The notes beneath the pieces are model-generated. The model ran no database searches. It had not been told where the DNA came from and worked only from the letters and a program-made list of their open reading frames with translations. A DNA stretch of 64,000 nt from Sclerurus mexicanus (Eukaryota > Chordata > Aves > Passeriformes > Furnariidae). The stretch spans positions 62,001 through 126,000 of the forward strand of contig VWZF01001675.1 in the NCBI GenBank assembly GCA_013396755.1, read 5' to 3'. A program made the translations under genes and the position numbers. Shown piece after piece: positions 51,401 to 61,735 of this stretch; the stretch's first letter is position 1, and each line of letters begins with the position of its first letter.

Positions 51401-54400
51401 ATCCCAGTGGGTGAGTTCCTTCAGACCCATTTTAAGCAGATGTGTTTCAGTATTTAAACTAATGGGTAAACTCTCTCAGTGCCTGGATAGACCTCTGAAA
51501 GATAATGAATGAGCTCTTCTATTGCTTTTTTAGAGAAACCTTTTTGGTTTTAAATCCAGACTAATTCTTAAAGAAAAAACCCCACACACTATAGGGGGAT
51601 TTATTCATAGAGATCATTGAAATGAATTAAGATGCCAGAGAGTGTAAGGATGGAGGTTTCTACGGAGAACTGTATGAAGGCAGCGGAGCTTATGCTGTTC
51701 CAGGTGCCACAGGGATGTAGCAGAGGGTTGATGTGGAATCCACCAGTGTCTCCCACCTCAGTGATGTTCCTGCATCCCTGACACTGCCGGCCCAGATATT
51801 CGGGGAGATTGTGTAGGGCTTTTTCTTAACTTTTATTGAAGAGGAGGTCTGAGATGTTGACTCAAAGCACTGGGCCCTTAGGGGGACCCTGTCAAGTTTT
51901 CTGACATTTAAAAGAGGCTTTCAAAGTGTTTCCTAGGCTGCTGAGTCAGAGCAGTCACACAGAAAGAGCACTTGGGTTCAGCTGTGTAAGTTCAAGTATG
52001 GTTTTGGGGAGAACAGGTTAAGACCGTGATGTCTGTGTGGCACGATGAGCATGGAGCCGTGTCAGTCTTACAAACAGAGATGCCGCCCTCTTCATCCATC
52101 TGGACTGTCCCAGAGGCACGAGTTCAGATGAACATACACAGGGTTCTTTGTCAAGTATGGGTTTAGTTCTGTCCCCAACCTGTTAGCGTGCAGTTGCCTT
52201 ACATACTTCCTGTAAAAGTGAGGGTTTTGACTGTTATCTTCTTGTCTTGCAGATGAAAACTTTGTCTGCTTCACCCGGCACGAGCCGATGGGTGTCTGTG
52301 GAGCCATAACCCCAGTAAGTGACAGTGATGGTGCCCTGCATCTCCCACAGGACTGGAAGCAGCCTGTGTGCACTCCCATCCTACACTGCATCCTCCTGCT
52401 CCCCGGTTAAGCCCAGCTGTTCTGCAGGGAACTCCCATCTCAGTGGCCTGATGTAGTTTCTCGTTTTTCCCCCATGCCAATTGCTCTTGGCAATAGAAAT
52501 CCTGTGCAGTGGAAGGGTGGGTCTCCTAATCAGGCTGACACCAGTCACCAGAGACCAGTCAGGGCTCTCTGACTCTCCCGCTGCTGGGACAACCAGCTCG
52601 TCATTACATCTGCTGGCTCTTTGCTGCCTCGTGCTGATGCAGAGTTTTAAATCATATCCATTATTAATAATGCCTGGCTGTTCTCTGGGCTTTGTGGGAT
52701 TACATCTCACTGAATAGTTTGCTTTTCCTTGAGGTCTCCTTCTTTGCTGAGGGGACAGTGTGGCCGGTTCTTGGAATGCCTCCAGTATTAGCATGTGTTG
52801 CTTGCTCTCTTTAAACAGCCAGCCAGGAAGACTTTGCAGCTACATGGAAGGCATAGTTTGTTCCTGTCTGGTTGTAAAACACTTTGAATGGGGTATCCTA
52901 CAGGTTGTGAGGCCAATGGTGCTGTGCCAAAGTTCTCTGTTTGGATCCAGCACTGAGCCTGCCAGAGTTCCAGAAGCATTTGGACAGTGGTCTCAGGCCC
53001 ATGGTGGGATTCTTGGAGCTGTCCTGTGCAGGGCCAGGAGTTGGGCTTTGGTGATCCTAATGGATCCCTTCCAACTCAGGATATTCTATGATGCTCAGAT
53101 CAGTAAGAGTCCGTGGAGGATTTTCACCTTTGGGATAAAGTTATAGAAGAGAGTGACAGAAGTGCCTGTGGGGCATTGGATTTGCTGGTCCCTGCAAATA
53201 CCAGGTCTGGACCAGTTCCCAAAGATGTCTGGGAAACTTCTGCTTTTTCTCTCAGCAGGATTGAATTTGTATCCTGGGTGATAAGAGGACATGGTCTGTT
53301 TGGCAGTGTCAGGGGGAGGCAGAGTGGGAGATGGTCAGTCGTATTTATCAGGGGTTTGCCTTGGTGTCTTCTGCACAGCTTTCCTGCTGAGCAAGAAATG
53401 TGACTGCTTGGGAGCAGAATTTAGGACTTAGGATCAAAATCTCAGGTTCCTCACATTATTCATCAATTAAAAGGTCACACTTGGCCACCTTTGGCACTCT
53501 GCAGTGCTTTGGAAACCATCCCTTGATGCAGGATGCTTTGGAAGGCCACTATATGGGAATATAGTGGGACTTGTAAGATCTCAGGCTGACTCTGGATCAG
53601 CAATAAATACAACAGAAAGCACAGAACCAATTTGACTCCAGTTCAACACTGTGTTTGTAAAAAAGATGATTGGGGTCCACCAAACCACATCTGTCTTCAG
53701 TTTACTCAGAACAAGTCTTCTCCAATTTTTTTTCCCAGTTCAATCTCAATAACAGCAACAGTCTGTGGGTTTGTATATTCCTATTTGATTGAAAAGGATT
53801 CTGTCACTGTTCTGCATATGTCTCCCTACACCAATTAACAGTTCTCCCTTTTTCCTTGGCTTGACTATATTTAAACCCATGTTCTTAACAAGGCAAGTTC
53901 TAAGAAAGTGCAACATATGGCTGATTTTTATCCCAAGGTGATATCATGAGGCAGCCCTGGAGTCCTCTACTGTTACTTTCACCAACCACTCTGCAGCAGA
54001 AAGCTCCTAATGGAGTTATTTCATGCTCTGAAAGAGTTGAAAAGTAGTGTAGGTGTGAATGGCTCAAGCTGCAAAGTCAGGCCTCCAAGAGGGCTTAGGA
54101 GGAAAAGACAAATGGGCAAATTATGGGATGTGGCCGTTGGAAAGGATCACTGAAATGGAACAGGTCTGGGAAAGAGGGTGAAGCGAGCTGAAGAATAGCA
54201 CTTGAGACTAAATTCTGCTTAGTCTCAGGGCTGCTGGGTTAGAACAGAACTCACTGCTTAAAAGCTACCCTGCTAATTTATTTGTAAGTGTGAATTTGTG
54301 GATTCCTGACATATTTGGCTTCTTTGTTGATAGCTGAAGGCCCTTGGCTTGAGTCTTGACAAGAAGTCCCCTTACTGTTGGCCTGCTTCCATCATCCCTG

Positions 54401-57400
54401 AAGCAGCATTAATTATTTTTAATGAAGAAATCCTTTCTGCTGCCAGATGACCTTTCTGAGATTCATTGTGAGCTAGATTTTCCACTTCTTGCTTAGGCTC
54501 CAAAATCTACAAATACACATGACCATGAAAGAGATTAGCACAGAGTAAACTGATGTGGACTGGGTCCTAATTCTAAATTAGAAAACTAATTGGAAAGGAA
54601 CAATTTACAATCTGAAGGGAGGATAAGACCTCCCCTAGCTTTCCATGACTGAACAACCCACGGCAGTTTCCTAGTTATAAACCTGGAACTGAATGATATT
54701 GTATAACTCCCAACTACTCAGCCAATGCCTAACACAGAAAAATGAGGGGGTTTTTTTCAATGAATAGTTGCACCCTGTAATTCCCCACATACAGATGCTG
54801 TATAAAAGTGATACATCAGGAAACTGCCTCCAACACAGTTTGTGTGAACAGCCAAAATCCTACACAAAGTGTGATCAAACTCCTGTAAAGAATGAGGTCA
54901 CAGTGTGCAGAAGTTTGTCCAGCTCACAGGATTAGCGTGAGGACTGCCAGCAATATTAGGGATCTCAGGGGGAAATCAAGGAAGTTATACTGTGTAGTCC
55001 AAGCAAACACAGTATTGTAAGCTGACACTTCTGTCCATGGCTCTCCTCCTAGTTCCTTTTCTCCCTGAGCTGTGAGAAGGTGGGGAAAGCACTGCGTGGG
55101 AATGAGTAGGTGACTGTGCCAGGCTGCTCTGACCAGTGACTTGTGTTCTTGCAGTGGAACTTCCCCTTGCTGATGCTGGTTTGGAAGATGGCACCAGCCC
55201 TGTGCTGTGGAAACACTCTGGTCATTAAGCCAGCTGAGCAAACCCCTCTCACCTCGCTGTACATCGGCTCTCTCATCAAGGAGGTGAGCAAACCTGTTCT
55301 CTTGAGGTCGTATGCAAGATGCCTTTTGGATTGGCTGTCCAGATGTTTAGGTTTTAAAGATATTAAAGCCTCACAAAGGAAAATGAGAACAACCTCCCTA
55401 TTCAGTCTTTACCAAAGCCGTAGTGACTGGCAGAGACTGGCTGGGAGGTGGCAAAGATCACAAAACCTGTACGTTTTTCTCCTTTCTCAGGAAGCTGCCT
55501 AGAGGAAAAATGGTGCTTTTATTCCTCTGCTTTGCTCCCCTTCTCCCAAATGAGGGAAAAACAACAGCACAGTTTTATTAGACAATGGGACAAAAAAGAG
55601 TGTGATTAGACAGCAGTGTTGCGTTTGTTGTTTTTAAGTGGGATAATTCAACCAAGACAGAGTGTCCTGGGAAACAACTCTTCGTTATTTCTGTGGTTCA
55701 TAGAACAATTTAGCTATGTCTGGCCTGGAAAGTCAATGGAAATAAAGGGCAGGTCGGGGTTTTAAAACGTTGGTTTAGGGCTTGTCAGGTAGGATCTCAC
55801 GTGCCCTGTTAATCATACAGAGGGGGTGGGAGGTGCTCAGGATCTCCCAGCACTGGTCACTGCATCAGCTCCCTACAGCCACGGGTGTGACTCACGGAGG
55901 AAAACTGCAAGAGCTGTAGATGTGCTTTTGCCTCAGAGCTGGAAGTCTGTTTGTTAGGCTCAGTCAAGTGATAATCATGATTTTGTCTGGTCTTGGCTTA
56001 GCCTGGGAGAAAATAGAAGGCTATGTTGATAATTGACACTTAGGGCTCCTGCATCAGGAGGGGAAGTGGAAAAATAATACCATTAACTCTCTCCTACAGT
56101 TACCTGACTTACTGAGCTCACACAGGAGGAGTGCAGTTGTCATGGCTTTGAGGGAGCTCTGCATACCATTGCTTTTTTCACTCTGACATGCAGCTCCCCC
56201 AAAAAACCCTCAGTCACTTCTGGTAAAATCAAGTTTTTGAGCTGGAATTCTAAGCCTGCTGTTTTCTCACAGCTGATCTTCAAGGCAGAAGTGTAATTAG
56301 AGCAGAATAATTTTATTTGGAGATGCTCCTTTCTCCACCCAAAATTAGCTACATTCTTTGCAGTTTTTCAGGAGAGTAAGTGAAACTTTTTGGGGTTTCA
56401 TCTTTAAAAGGATGCAGAACATGTTACCACACAAGCAAAGCTATGTGTTAGGTTCAATGAAATAATTTCAGGCCAACCAAAATATTTTGGCTTTAATTTC
56501 TGCTGAAAAACAGAAAAAAATTTTTGGCTCAGGGTGTCCTGTACCAATTTTTTGCTTCCTTGTGGCTTTGTTGCTGACTCCAAACAACATTATTTGCACA
56601 GTTTGACACGCAGTATTTGTTTGAAAACTCATTAGCCAAGACACAAACTCTATTAAATGCACTTTTGTCATTGTCACATCCATACAAGAAAATGAGACTG
56701 CCCTTCCAATTTATAAAGGGGAAAAATGGGGGGAAAAAAAGGTCTTATGAGGATAACTTTTTGCAAGATAGTACATGAGCAATTGCTTCCTCTTTTTCTC
56801 CATTAAAAGGAGAAACTGCATTTATTGAGATTTTATATTAAAAAGTGGTAAGAAACCAAACAAATGTGTTACATTCTGCAATTCGTCATTAGAAATTGCA
56901 GGGAAAACAACCTTGTGCTATCAGTAGTAGGGAAGGGCTAACACAGAAGAGCATAATCCTTGAAACTCTTGTTTCAGGAAGTAAAAACAAACCAGTAAGT
57001 CCTTCAGTTCTCCTCGTACTAGAATTTCACCTGAAGTTTTGCCATTTGTCTCTTTTGGCAAAATCACTAGTTGGCTAATCTGGGTTGTGAATGTGGTGGA
57101 AACTTGCATAAGTCTGTTACCATCTGCTTTTGTGTTCCTGTTTTATTAGCCCCATCATCCAGTGAGGTTTTACTGACTTCTTAATCCCTCTGGCCCCTGC
57201 AGAACCACAAACGTCAACCTTTGTTCCAAGCAAACTTTCATTCAGTTCCCCCTTGGCTCCAGCTGCACTGCAGTAGCTGGGGGCCAACTTTGGCCAAGAG
57301 ACTCCCTCTCTTTTGACTCGAAACTGGGATTTCTCCAAGAATTCTCACTGAAACTTGGCATTTCCTGAGCATGGCTCTGCGTTTCACCCACGTCTACTCC

Positions 57401-60400
57401 GGCTGGTAGCACGCAGCCATGTTACTGGAAAGTCTGGAAAACAGGGATGTATCTGGTAAGAGCTCCAAGGAGCATAGTACAACTAATCTGAGCTTCCTGA
57501 GAAATGAGCTGTGCTCTCAAAATCTCTACAGAGCTGTGTTTAACTTCTCTTCCAGGTGGGTTTCCCTCCTGGTGTGGTGAACATTGTGCCAGGCTACGGC
57601 CCCACGGCTGGAGCTGCCATTTCTACCCATGACAACATTGATAAAATAGCTTTTACTGGATCAACCAAGGTGGGTGATGGATTTTTCATAGGACACCTGC
57701 TGTTCCTCTTTGCATTCTCTTCTAAACTGTTATCCATACAGAGCTAGACTGATGAAGTGGTGGTGATTTCTGTATAGCCAACACCTTTTTCCATCCCATT
57801 TCATGGAACAGGATTTCTCAGAAGTGGTTGGTGTTTGTCTAATTCAGGTCCTCGTGCTTGTGATAATCCCACACCTCTCCAAGCTGAATTTTGCTAAACC
57901 ATCACATTTCTGTAAGAACTGTAATAGGTGCTCTGACATAAAACAGTCCACAGGGCAGGCTGGCAGTGACTTAACATCGTGTCATTCACCTGATGGAGCT
58001 TCTGGGCAGGTTTTCCTGCCAGTCCTGCCCTGCAACTGGAAAACATGTCAGTCAGGGCCCTGAACAATTCTTCCTTGGCTTTAGTTACCTCTGAGGAACT
58101 GGGACTTCAACAAAAACATGGCCCTGTGCCCAAGGCTTCCTCTGCTGACGTGGAGGGGATTAACATTCGAGCTTCTTCTGAGACCTGCACCGTAAAGCAG
58201 CTTCTATCCAGTTTTTTTCCTGTAGATAGGTACATCTGACTTGCTGAGGAGAGGGGTGGAAGTGAGACCTCTGCACTCTGTCATCTGCAGCCATCCTCTT
58301 CCGTACCTACATGGGGAGAAGTGCACTTGGCTTGGCCAAGGCTGTGGAATTGAGCACAGCTGAGACATGCAAAAAAGTTGCCTCCAGTAATCACTGCTGA
58401 AAATTCTCAAACAAAAGATTGCTGAGAAATGTGAATGTTTTTCCACTGACGGCTTTAGATGTTTCTTGCATATCCACACCCCCTGAAGAGAGGCAGTGTC
58501 CAAAGAATGGAAATGCTGACACCAGTGGAGGCAGTTGAGGCAAATAAAGTCTATTCTCTTTTATTTCTTTGAGGAACGTTATTCTTGCTGAGCATTTGCT
58601 GGATTCATCCATTCTTCTGTCTGTCCTCATAACTGCAGAGTGTCATCTGAATGTATAATGATTACCTTGAAAGGTGTTCTGGGCTGGTAAAGGTAACTCT
58701 AAGCACTGAAAACCTGCTGCATTTACCGACACTACCATCTAGTGGCTCTGTGTACATCCAGACTGCTGTGCCTATCCCATAGGAAAAGGTGTGTTAAGCC
58801 TCTGTTTCTGTACAGGGATCATGAGAACAGACACAAATGCAATAAAGTAAAAGTTCATAATGAGCTTTTACTCTCTTGATAGTTGGTCTAATCTCAGAAT
58901 TTACTCAGTGTCATGCTTCTTCCCAAATCCTAGATCAGGAACTTTTAGCCCAGATGAGACTCTGGCTGTGTGAAAACAGTAGAGCTTATAGACTTATCCA
59001 GCCCACATGGATCTGTTTGGGTTTTTAATGAAAAAGGAGTATCCAGTGGATTAGTGGGAGAAGGAAAAATCTCAGCTGCTGGAGCCTGTAGGCAAAAAAA
59101 CTCCTGTAGACACTGTGCTTGTCTCCTAATCCATGGGTGTGCAGGAAACACCGAGGGAGACAGATTCTTTGCTAATGCATGTGTAATTTAGAAGTGTTTT
59201 CTTCCCCCTCCACCCATCTGTGAGTTCAGCTGCATCTCTGCAGTATTTGCAGCACAATGCTACTGTTTCTGAGCCAGGAAGTGAAGCTAAGTCAAAATAT
59301 ATTTTGACTTAGTTTTTAAGCCCCAGCTCAGGCTCAGTGCCAGCTTGGAAATAGTGATCTTAAACTCCATGAGAATTTTCTCATCTAGATTTCTTTTCTC
59401 TTACTTTATTAACTTGCTCCTCTTTGGCCAGCCAGCTTGTAGTAATGCCTCTTGCAAAGCTATGATGCATCACTTATTTCTGCTGTCTCTAGGACTAAGC
59501 TCTGAGTGACTAGAGATGATCTGTGCAGCTAAGTTGAGAGTTGTGCTTGAGTTACAAAGGCAAGCCATGAGAAATGCAGACCTGTAACTGCCAGCCGCTA
59601 CCCCATGCTTTCCTGGCTCACAGTTCCACTCCAGGGAAACAGCACTTTTAGGCAGAAATAATGTTTCCACGTGCAAAGGGGAAATACAGGAAAATCAGTT
59701 ATAATAGATGCAAATTCAAATACATGGTCACTCTTAAGAAATTAACCTGCCCTAACAATTAAAGCTTCTAAACAGTTTTAATTCATGCTGTTTCTAACAA
59801 AATTAGATTACTTGTTTCTAACAAAATTAGATGACTAAACACTGGAAGCAGAGTAAATCGTTCCCTTCAGGAGAGGGTGGCTGGATAGATGCCAGTGGGT
59901 AGTCAGAACAGGTTCCTGGGCAGAAAGTGCCATGGCAGACCTGGTTGGAGTTTCTCTTTGAAAAGGAACATATCTCAGCTACTTTCATGTGTGTGGAAGC
60001 TCACCCTAAACTGTCAGAAAGTATTTGTTTTCTCCTAAAGGTCAAAATCTCTCCATGGCTTTCTGGCATGGGAGTGGTACCATGGAACATAGGAACAGTG
60101 AGTTCTTATCATTGCCATGACAAGGTTTACTTTAAGAAGTTGGATTCACAATTTTTAAAAGTAGAACTTGTAGACCTTGAAGCCCACGGACTGCCAGTGC
60201 TTCTCACCAGGTAGCACTGGGTGGGAAATGCCTCATTCTGCACCTCTGGGTGGCAGATAACTTCAGGATACAAATCCTATAGCTCTCCCACATAGCCCAC
60301 CCTTTCAGATGTGCCCAAGACAAACCTTAATTCTGGGGCTGGCTTTGACCCAACACATCCCAGCAGTAGGAAACTCAAACTCTCTCACTTCTGCCTGCGT

Positions 60401-61735
60401 CAGCCATCTGCCAGGCTCCTCCACCCTTGTCAGCATCGCACCTTGACACACTGAGCTGAGATTTTTATGGGAAACAGCTCATGTCCTCTTTATGTCTCAC
60501 TGCTGCAGGTTGGAAAACTGATCAAGGAAGCTGCTTCTAAAAGCAACCTCAAAAGGGTGACGTTAGAGCTGGGAGGGAAGAACCCCTGTATCGTGTGTGC
60601 AGACGCAGACTGTGAGTATGGGCTGCTGGGTTTGCTGGCTCTGAGAGGCTGAGTGTGTGGGGTCTGTGTGTCTCTGCTGTCCTTTGGCAGCTCTCAGGGT
60701 GGGTGTTTGCCACCATAACCACCCCAAAGCCTGGAGGAGACCTCTGTCCTAGAGTAGGATGGATCGCTTCCGTGGCCCATGTTGCCTTCCCTGGGCATGG
60801 CTGCAGTTGCAGATAAATCTTTCATTTGTGTGTTCCTGCTTTCTTTTTGGTTGGCAATGCTGCCCCAAGCACTGGGGAAAGCAGTTTTCTGGGGAAAAAA
60901 ACCCTGTACAGGTATTCCAGTGACAGGAGAGTTTTGTAGGACCTGATCTAATCCAGCCTTCACCTCTATCCCGGGAGTCTGCAGGGCTCCTTTCATATCT
61001 TTTGTTGGGATTTTGTTGCATTAGTGAGTAGCACTAGGAGATATGTCTAACCTGTGGCCAGCAAAATAGTTGGAAAACCCTATTTGGCTTCAGGAAAATA
61101 CTCTCCACTCTCTTGCATGAGAGAGGTTGAAATCAGAGGTATTTGTGCCAGCTGCTAATAGTGAGCCTTGCAAGGACCTGGCCAAAGGTGGCACGCTGCT
61201 TTCTGAACAATCACTGCTGAGATTAGTCTTTAGGAACCAAAGCAGGGTATCCAGGAGTCCACATCTGGATTCCCACAGCAAGAAAAGCTGGTCACTGCCC
61301 TGAGTGAGTCCTTGTGGAAGAAAGCATCAGGAACTATGGCAAACTAGACAGGAAGCGGGGTGGATACAGTAAGGGATCTGATTTGGGGGCAGCATGAGGA
61401 GCTGTGAGTGCCTTCGTGGGGTGCGGGCACTGTTGTCCACGTTTTTTGAGGAGTTTTTCCAAAGAGAAAGGAAAAAAACCAAGTCTGGAAACGCTGGAAG
61501 GCTGAAAGCGTGCATGTGGTAACACCTCTCCCTCCTGGGCCGTCTTGCAGTGGACTTGGCAGTGGAATGTGCCCACCAAGGCGTGTTCTTCAACCAGGGG
61601 CAGTGCTGCACGGCGGCCTCGCGGGTCTTCGTGGAGGAGCAGATCTACCCCGAGTTCGTCAGGCGCAGCGTGGAGTTCGCCAAGAAGAGGCTCGTTGGAG
61701 ACCCCTTTGATGCCAGGACTGAGCAAGGGCCCCAG
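39025..61735 (+). CDS. ALDH1A3: ALDH1A3, retinaldehyde dehydrogenase 3 (partial: exons 1-9, 3' end outside window)
   Basis: This is a spliced gene of nine visible coding exons (39025-39138, 43080-43184, 48976-49116, 51281-51410, 52253-52314, 55155-55283, 57556-57669, 60509-60611, 61551-61735). They sum to 1083 nt, or 361 codons, with every border GT..AG and no frame break. The family oxidises all-trans-retinal to retinoic acid with NAD+ as a cytosolic homotetramer and patterns the ventral eye and nasal region. The N-terminal NGAVENGQPDRK stretch is typical of ALDH1A3 and separates it from ALDH1A1 and ALDH1A2. Visible sites are WNFP at 185-188, KPAE at 209-212, the GSTxxG Rossmann motif at 262-267, ELGGK with general-base Glu285, and GQCC with nucleophile Cys319. 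Mammalian ALDH1A3 has about 512 residues, so about 150 C-terminal residues are missing; I found no further exon between 61736 and 64000. The ATG at 39025 has a strong context (G at -3 and +4). The placement of exon 1 in this assembly is doubtful. Confidence 0.96.
39453..39862. repeat. GGGACCC minisatellite, second (collapsed) copy B
   Basis: It begins with the same sequence as 38116 onward, then contains only one 72-bp unit, then follows the end of copy A (38965 corresponds to 39806) and continues further. One difference is visible near the end (T at 38925, G at 39766). It is best read as a shorter assembly or allele of the same locus, not a second array. Confidence 0.85.
39863..39953 (+). 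promoter_or_regulatory. CpG-rich block with GC box, probable ALDH1A3 promoter side
   Basis: About 90 bases of very CpG-rich DNA with gcggccgcgg and a perfect Sp1-type GC box (gggggcggggcc, 39942-39953) end at the 139-N gap. As assembled they lie downstream of exon 1. If exon 1 belongs in the gap, this block is the immediate 5' flank of ALDH1A3 and part of its CpG-island promoter. I cannot see a TATA box or a defined start site. Confidence 0.5.
39954..40092. other. Assembly gap (139 N)
   Basis: Run of N between a CpG-rich block and intron-like sequence. The exon 1 piece probably belongs here. Confidence 0.99.
40860..41000. promoter_or_regulatory. Candidate intron 1 regulatory element
   Basis: Short AT-rich block with several ATTA/TAAT cores (gcaattagtgg, tagattaattttt) and an octamer-like ttatgcatcc. 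It lies inside ALDH1A3 intron 1, where homeodomain control of eye expression would be plausible. This rests on motif content alone. Confidence 0.2.
43080..43184 (+). CDS. ALDH1A3: ALDH1A3 exon 2 (residues 39-73)
   Basis: The acceptor ctcttcag ends at 43079 and the donor gtaagt starts at 43185; both borders are phase 0. The exon encodes IFINNEWHES through EEGDK, the conserved N-terminal beta segment of the ALDH1 fold. The reading frame stays open past the donor for another 40 codons, but that downstream translation does not resemble the family. Confidence 0.96.
43185..48975 (+). other. ALDH1A3 intron 2
   Basis: This is the longest intact intron in the window (5,791 bp). It holds no coding exon or structured RNA that I can recognise. 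It has a moderately T/G-rich composition without clear CR1 fragments. Confidence 0.8.
48976..49116 (+). CDS. ALDH1A3: ALDH1A3 exon 3 (residues 74-120)
   Basis: The acceptor ccgtag ends at 48975 and the donor gtaagt begins at 49117, both phase 0. The exon encodes PDVDNAVEAAKAAFQRGSPW and then the helix region RGRLLHKLADLLERDR, which is typical of the NAD-binding domain of ALDH1A enzymes. Confidence 0.96.
49117..51280 (+). other. ALDH1A3 intron 3
   Basis: Intron of 2,164 bp between exons 3 and 4 with short A and T runs (for example near 50195 and 51225). No recognisable element. Confidence 0.8.
51281..51410 (+). CDS. ALDH1A3: ALDH1A3 exon 4 (residues 121-163 plus first base of 164)
   Basis: A strong polypyrimidine acceptor (a run of T, then cag) ends at 51280 and the donor gtgagt starts at 51411. 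The exon ends in phase 1. It encodes TLETMDTGKPF, DLEGCIKTLRYYAGWADKI and the Thr-Ile-Pro-Val end. Third-position GC is low (18 of 43 codons), in contrast to exon 9. Confidence 0.96.
51411..52252 (+). other. ALDH1A3 intron 4
   Basis: Intron of 842 bp. Nothing recognisable beyond the splice signals. Confidence 0.8.
52253..52314 (+). CDS. ALDH1A3: ALDH1A3 exon 5 (residues 164-184)
   Basis: This 62-nt exon completes the split Asp164 codon and encodes DENFVCFTRHEPMGVCGAITP. The acceptor cttgcag ends at 52252 and the donor gtaagt begins at 52315. Its last residue joins exon 6 to make the conserved TPWNFP motif, which holds the Asn that stabilises the oxyanion in aldehyde dehydrogenases. Confidence 0.96.
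52315..55154 (+). other. ALDH1A3 intron 5
   Basis: Intron of 2,840 bp containing one CR1 3' fragment on the sense strand (about 52950-53097). The stretch from about 53840 to 54920 is AT-rich and holds no recognisable element. Confidence 0.8.
52950..53097 (+). mobile_element. CR1 LINE 3' end fragment in ALDH1A3 intron 5
   Basis: Contains ttccagaagcatttggacag, tctcaggcccatggtgggatt, ctgtcctgtgcagggccagg and cccttccaactcaggatattctatgat. This CR1 3' end lies in the same orientation as ALDH1A3. Confidence 0.88.
55155..55283 (+). CDS. ALDH1A3: ALDH1A3 exon 6 (residues 185-227)
   Basis: The acceptor cttgcag ends at 55154 and the donor gtgagc starts at 55284; both borders are phase 0. The exon begins with WNFPLLMLVWK (oxyanion Asn186). 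It contains VIKPAEQTP, whose Lys209 and Glu212 correspond to the residues that contact the NAD ribose in ALDH1/2 enzymes, and ends GSLIKE. Confidence 0.96.
55284..57555 (+). other. ALDH1A3 intron 6
   Basis: Intron of 2,272 bp, AT-rich in its middle part. No recognisable repeat or exon. Confidence 0.8.
57556..57669 (+). CDS. ALDH1A3: ALDH1A3 exon 7 (residues 228-265)
   Basis: The acceptor cttccag ends at 57555 and the donor gtgggt starts at 57670. The exon encodes GFPPGVVNIVPGYGPTAGAA and ends with IAFTGSTK, the first half of the Rossmann GxxxxG nucleotide-binding motif. Two residues differ from what I recall of mammalian ALDH1A3: Val at 228, where Ala is usual, and Lys at 265, where Glu is usual in the ALDH1/2 group. 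Confidence 0.95.
59287..59312. repeat. Perfect 26-bp palindrome in intron 7
   Basis: Each half of 13 bases, ctaagtcaaaata, is followed directly by its exact reverse complement, with no spacer. It could extrude as a hairpin in DNA or RNA. No function is known to me. Confidence 0.95.
59789..59836. repeat. Two-copy 24-bp tandem duplication in intron 7
   Basis: tgtttctaacaaaattagat recurs with a 24-base period; the copies differ near the end of the unit. Confidence 0.9.
60509..60611 (+). CDS. ALDH1A3: ALDH1A3 exon 8 (residues 266-299 plus first base of 300)
   Basis: The acceptor gctgcag ends at 60508 and the donor gtgagt begins at 60612; the exon ends in phase 1. It starts VGKLIKEAA, completing the Rossmann motif, and carries VTLELGGKNP, where Glu285 is the general base (equivalent to human Glu280 with a five-residue shift). 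It ends CIVCADAD. Confidence 0.96.
60612..61550 (+). other. ALDH1A3 intron 8
   Basis: Intron of 939 bp between the split Leu300 codon halves. No recognisable element. Confidence 0.8.
61551..61735 (+). CDS. ALDH1A3: ALDH1A3 exon 9 (residues 300-361, catalytic Cys)
   Basis: The acceptor cttgcag ends at 61550 and the donor gtaact begins at 61736. The exon completes the split Leu300 and encodes the active-site stretch VFFNQGQCCTAASR, where the second Cys (319) matches the catalytic nucleophile (human Cys314). It ends EQGPQ, exactly where the next family exon (starting around IDQKQF) would join. Base use is unlike the other exons: 52 of 62 codons end in G or C and CpGs are dense between about 61605 and 61685. 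Confidence 0.96.

Larger units (their letters stand above)
57670..60508 (+). other. ALDH1A3 intron 7
   Basis: Intron of 2,839 bp. It contains a perfect 26-bp palindrome (59287-59312) and a two-copy 24-bp tandem duplication (59789-59836). No exon is recognised within it. Confidence 0.8.

Noticed and set aside
58735..58752. CTCF-like motif ccatctagtggc in intron 7
   Set aside because: It aligns poorly with the CTCF core, with several mismatches at invariant positions.
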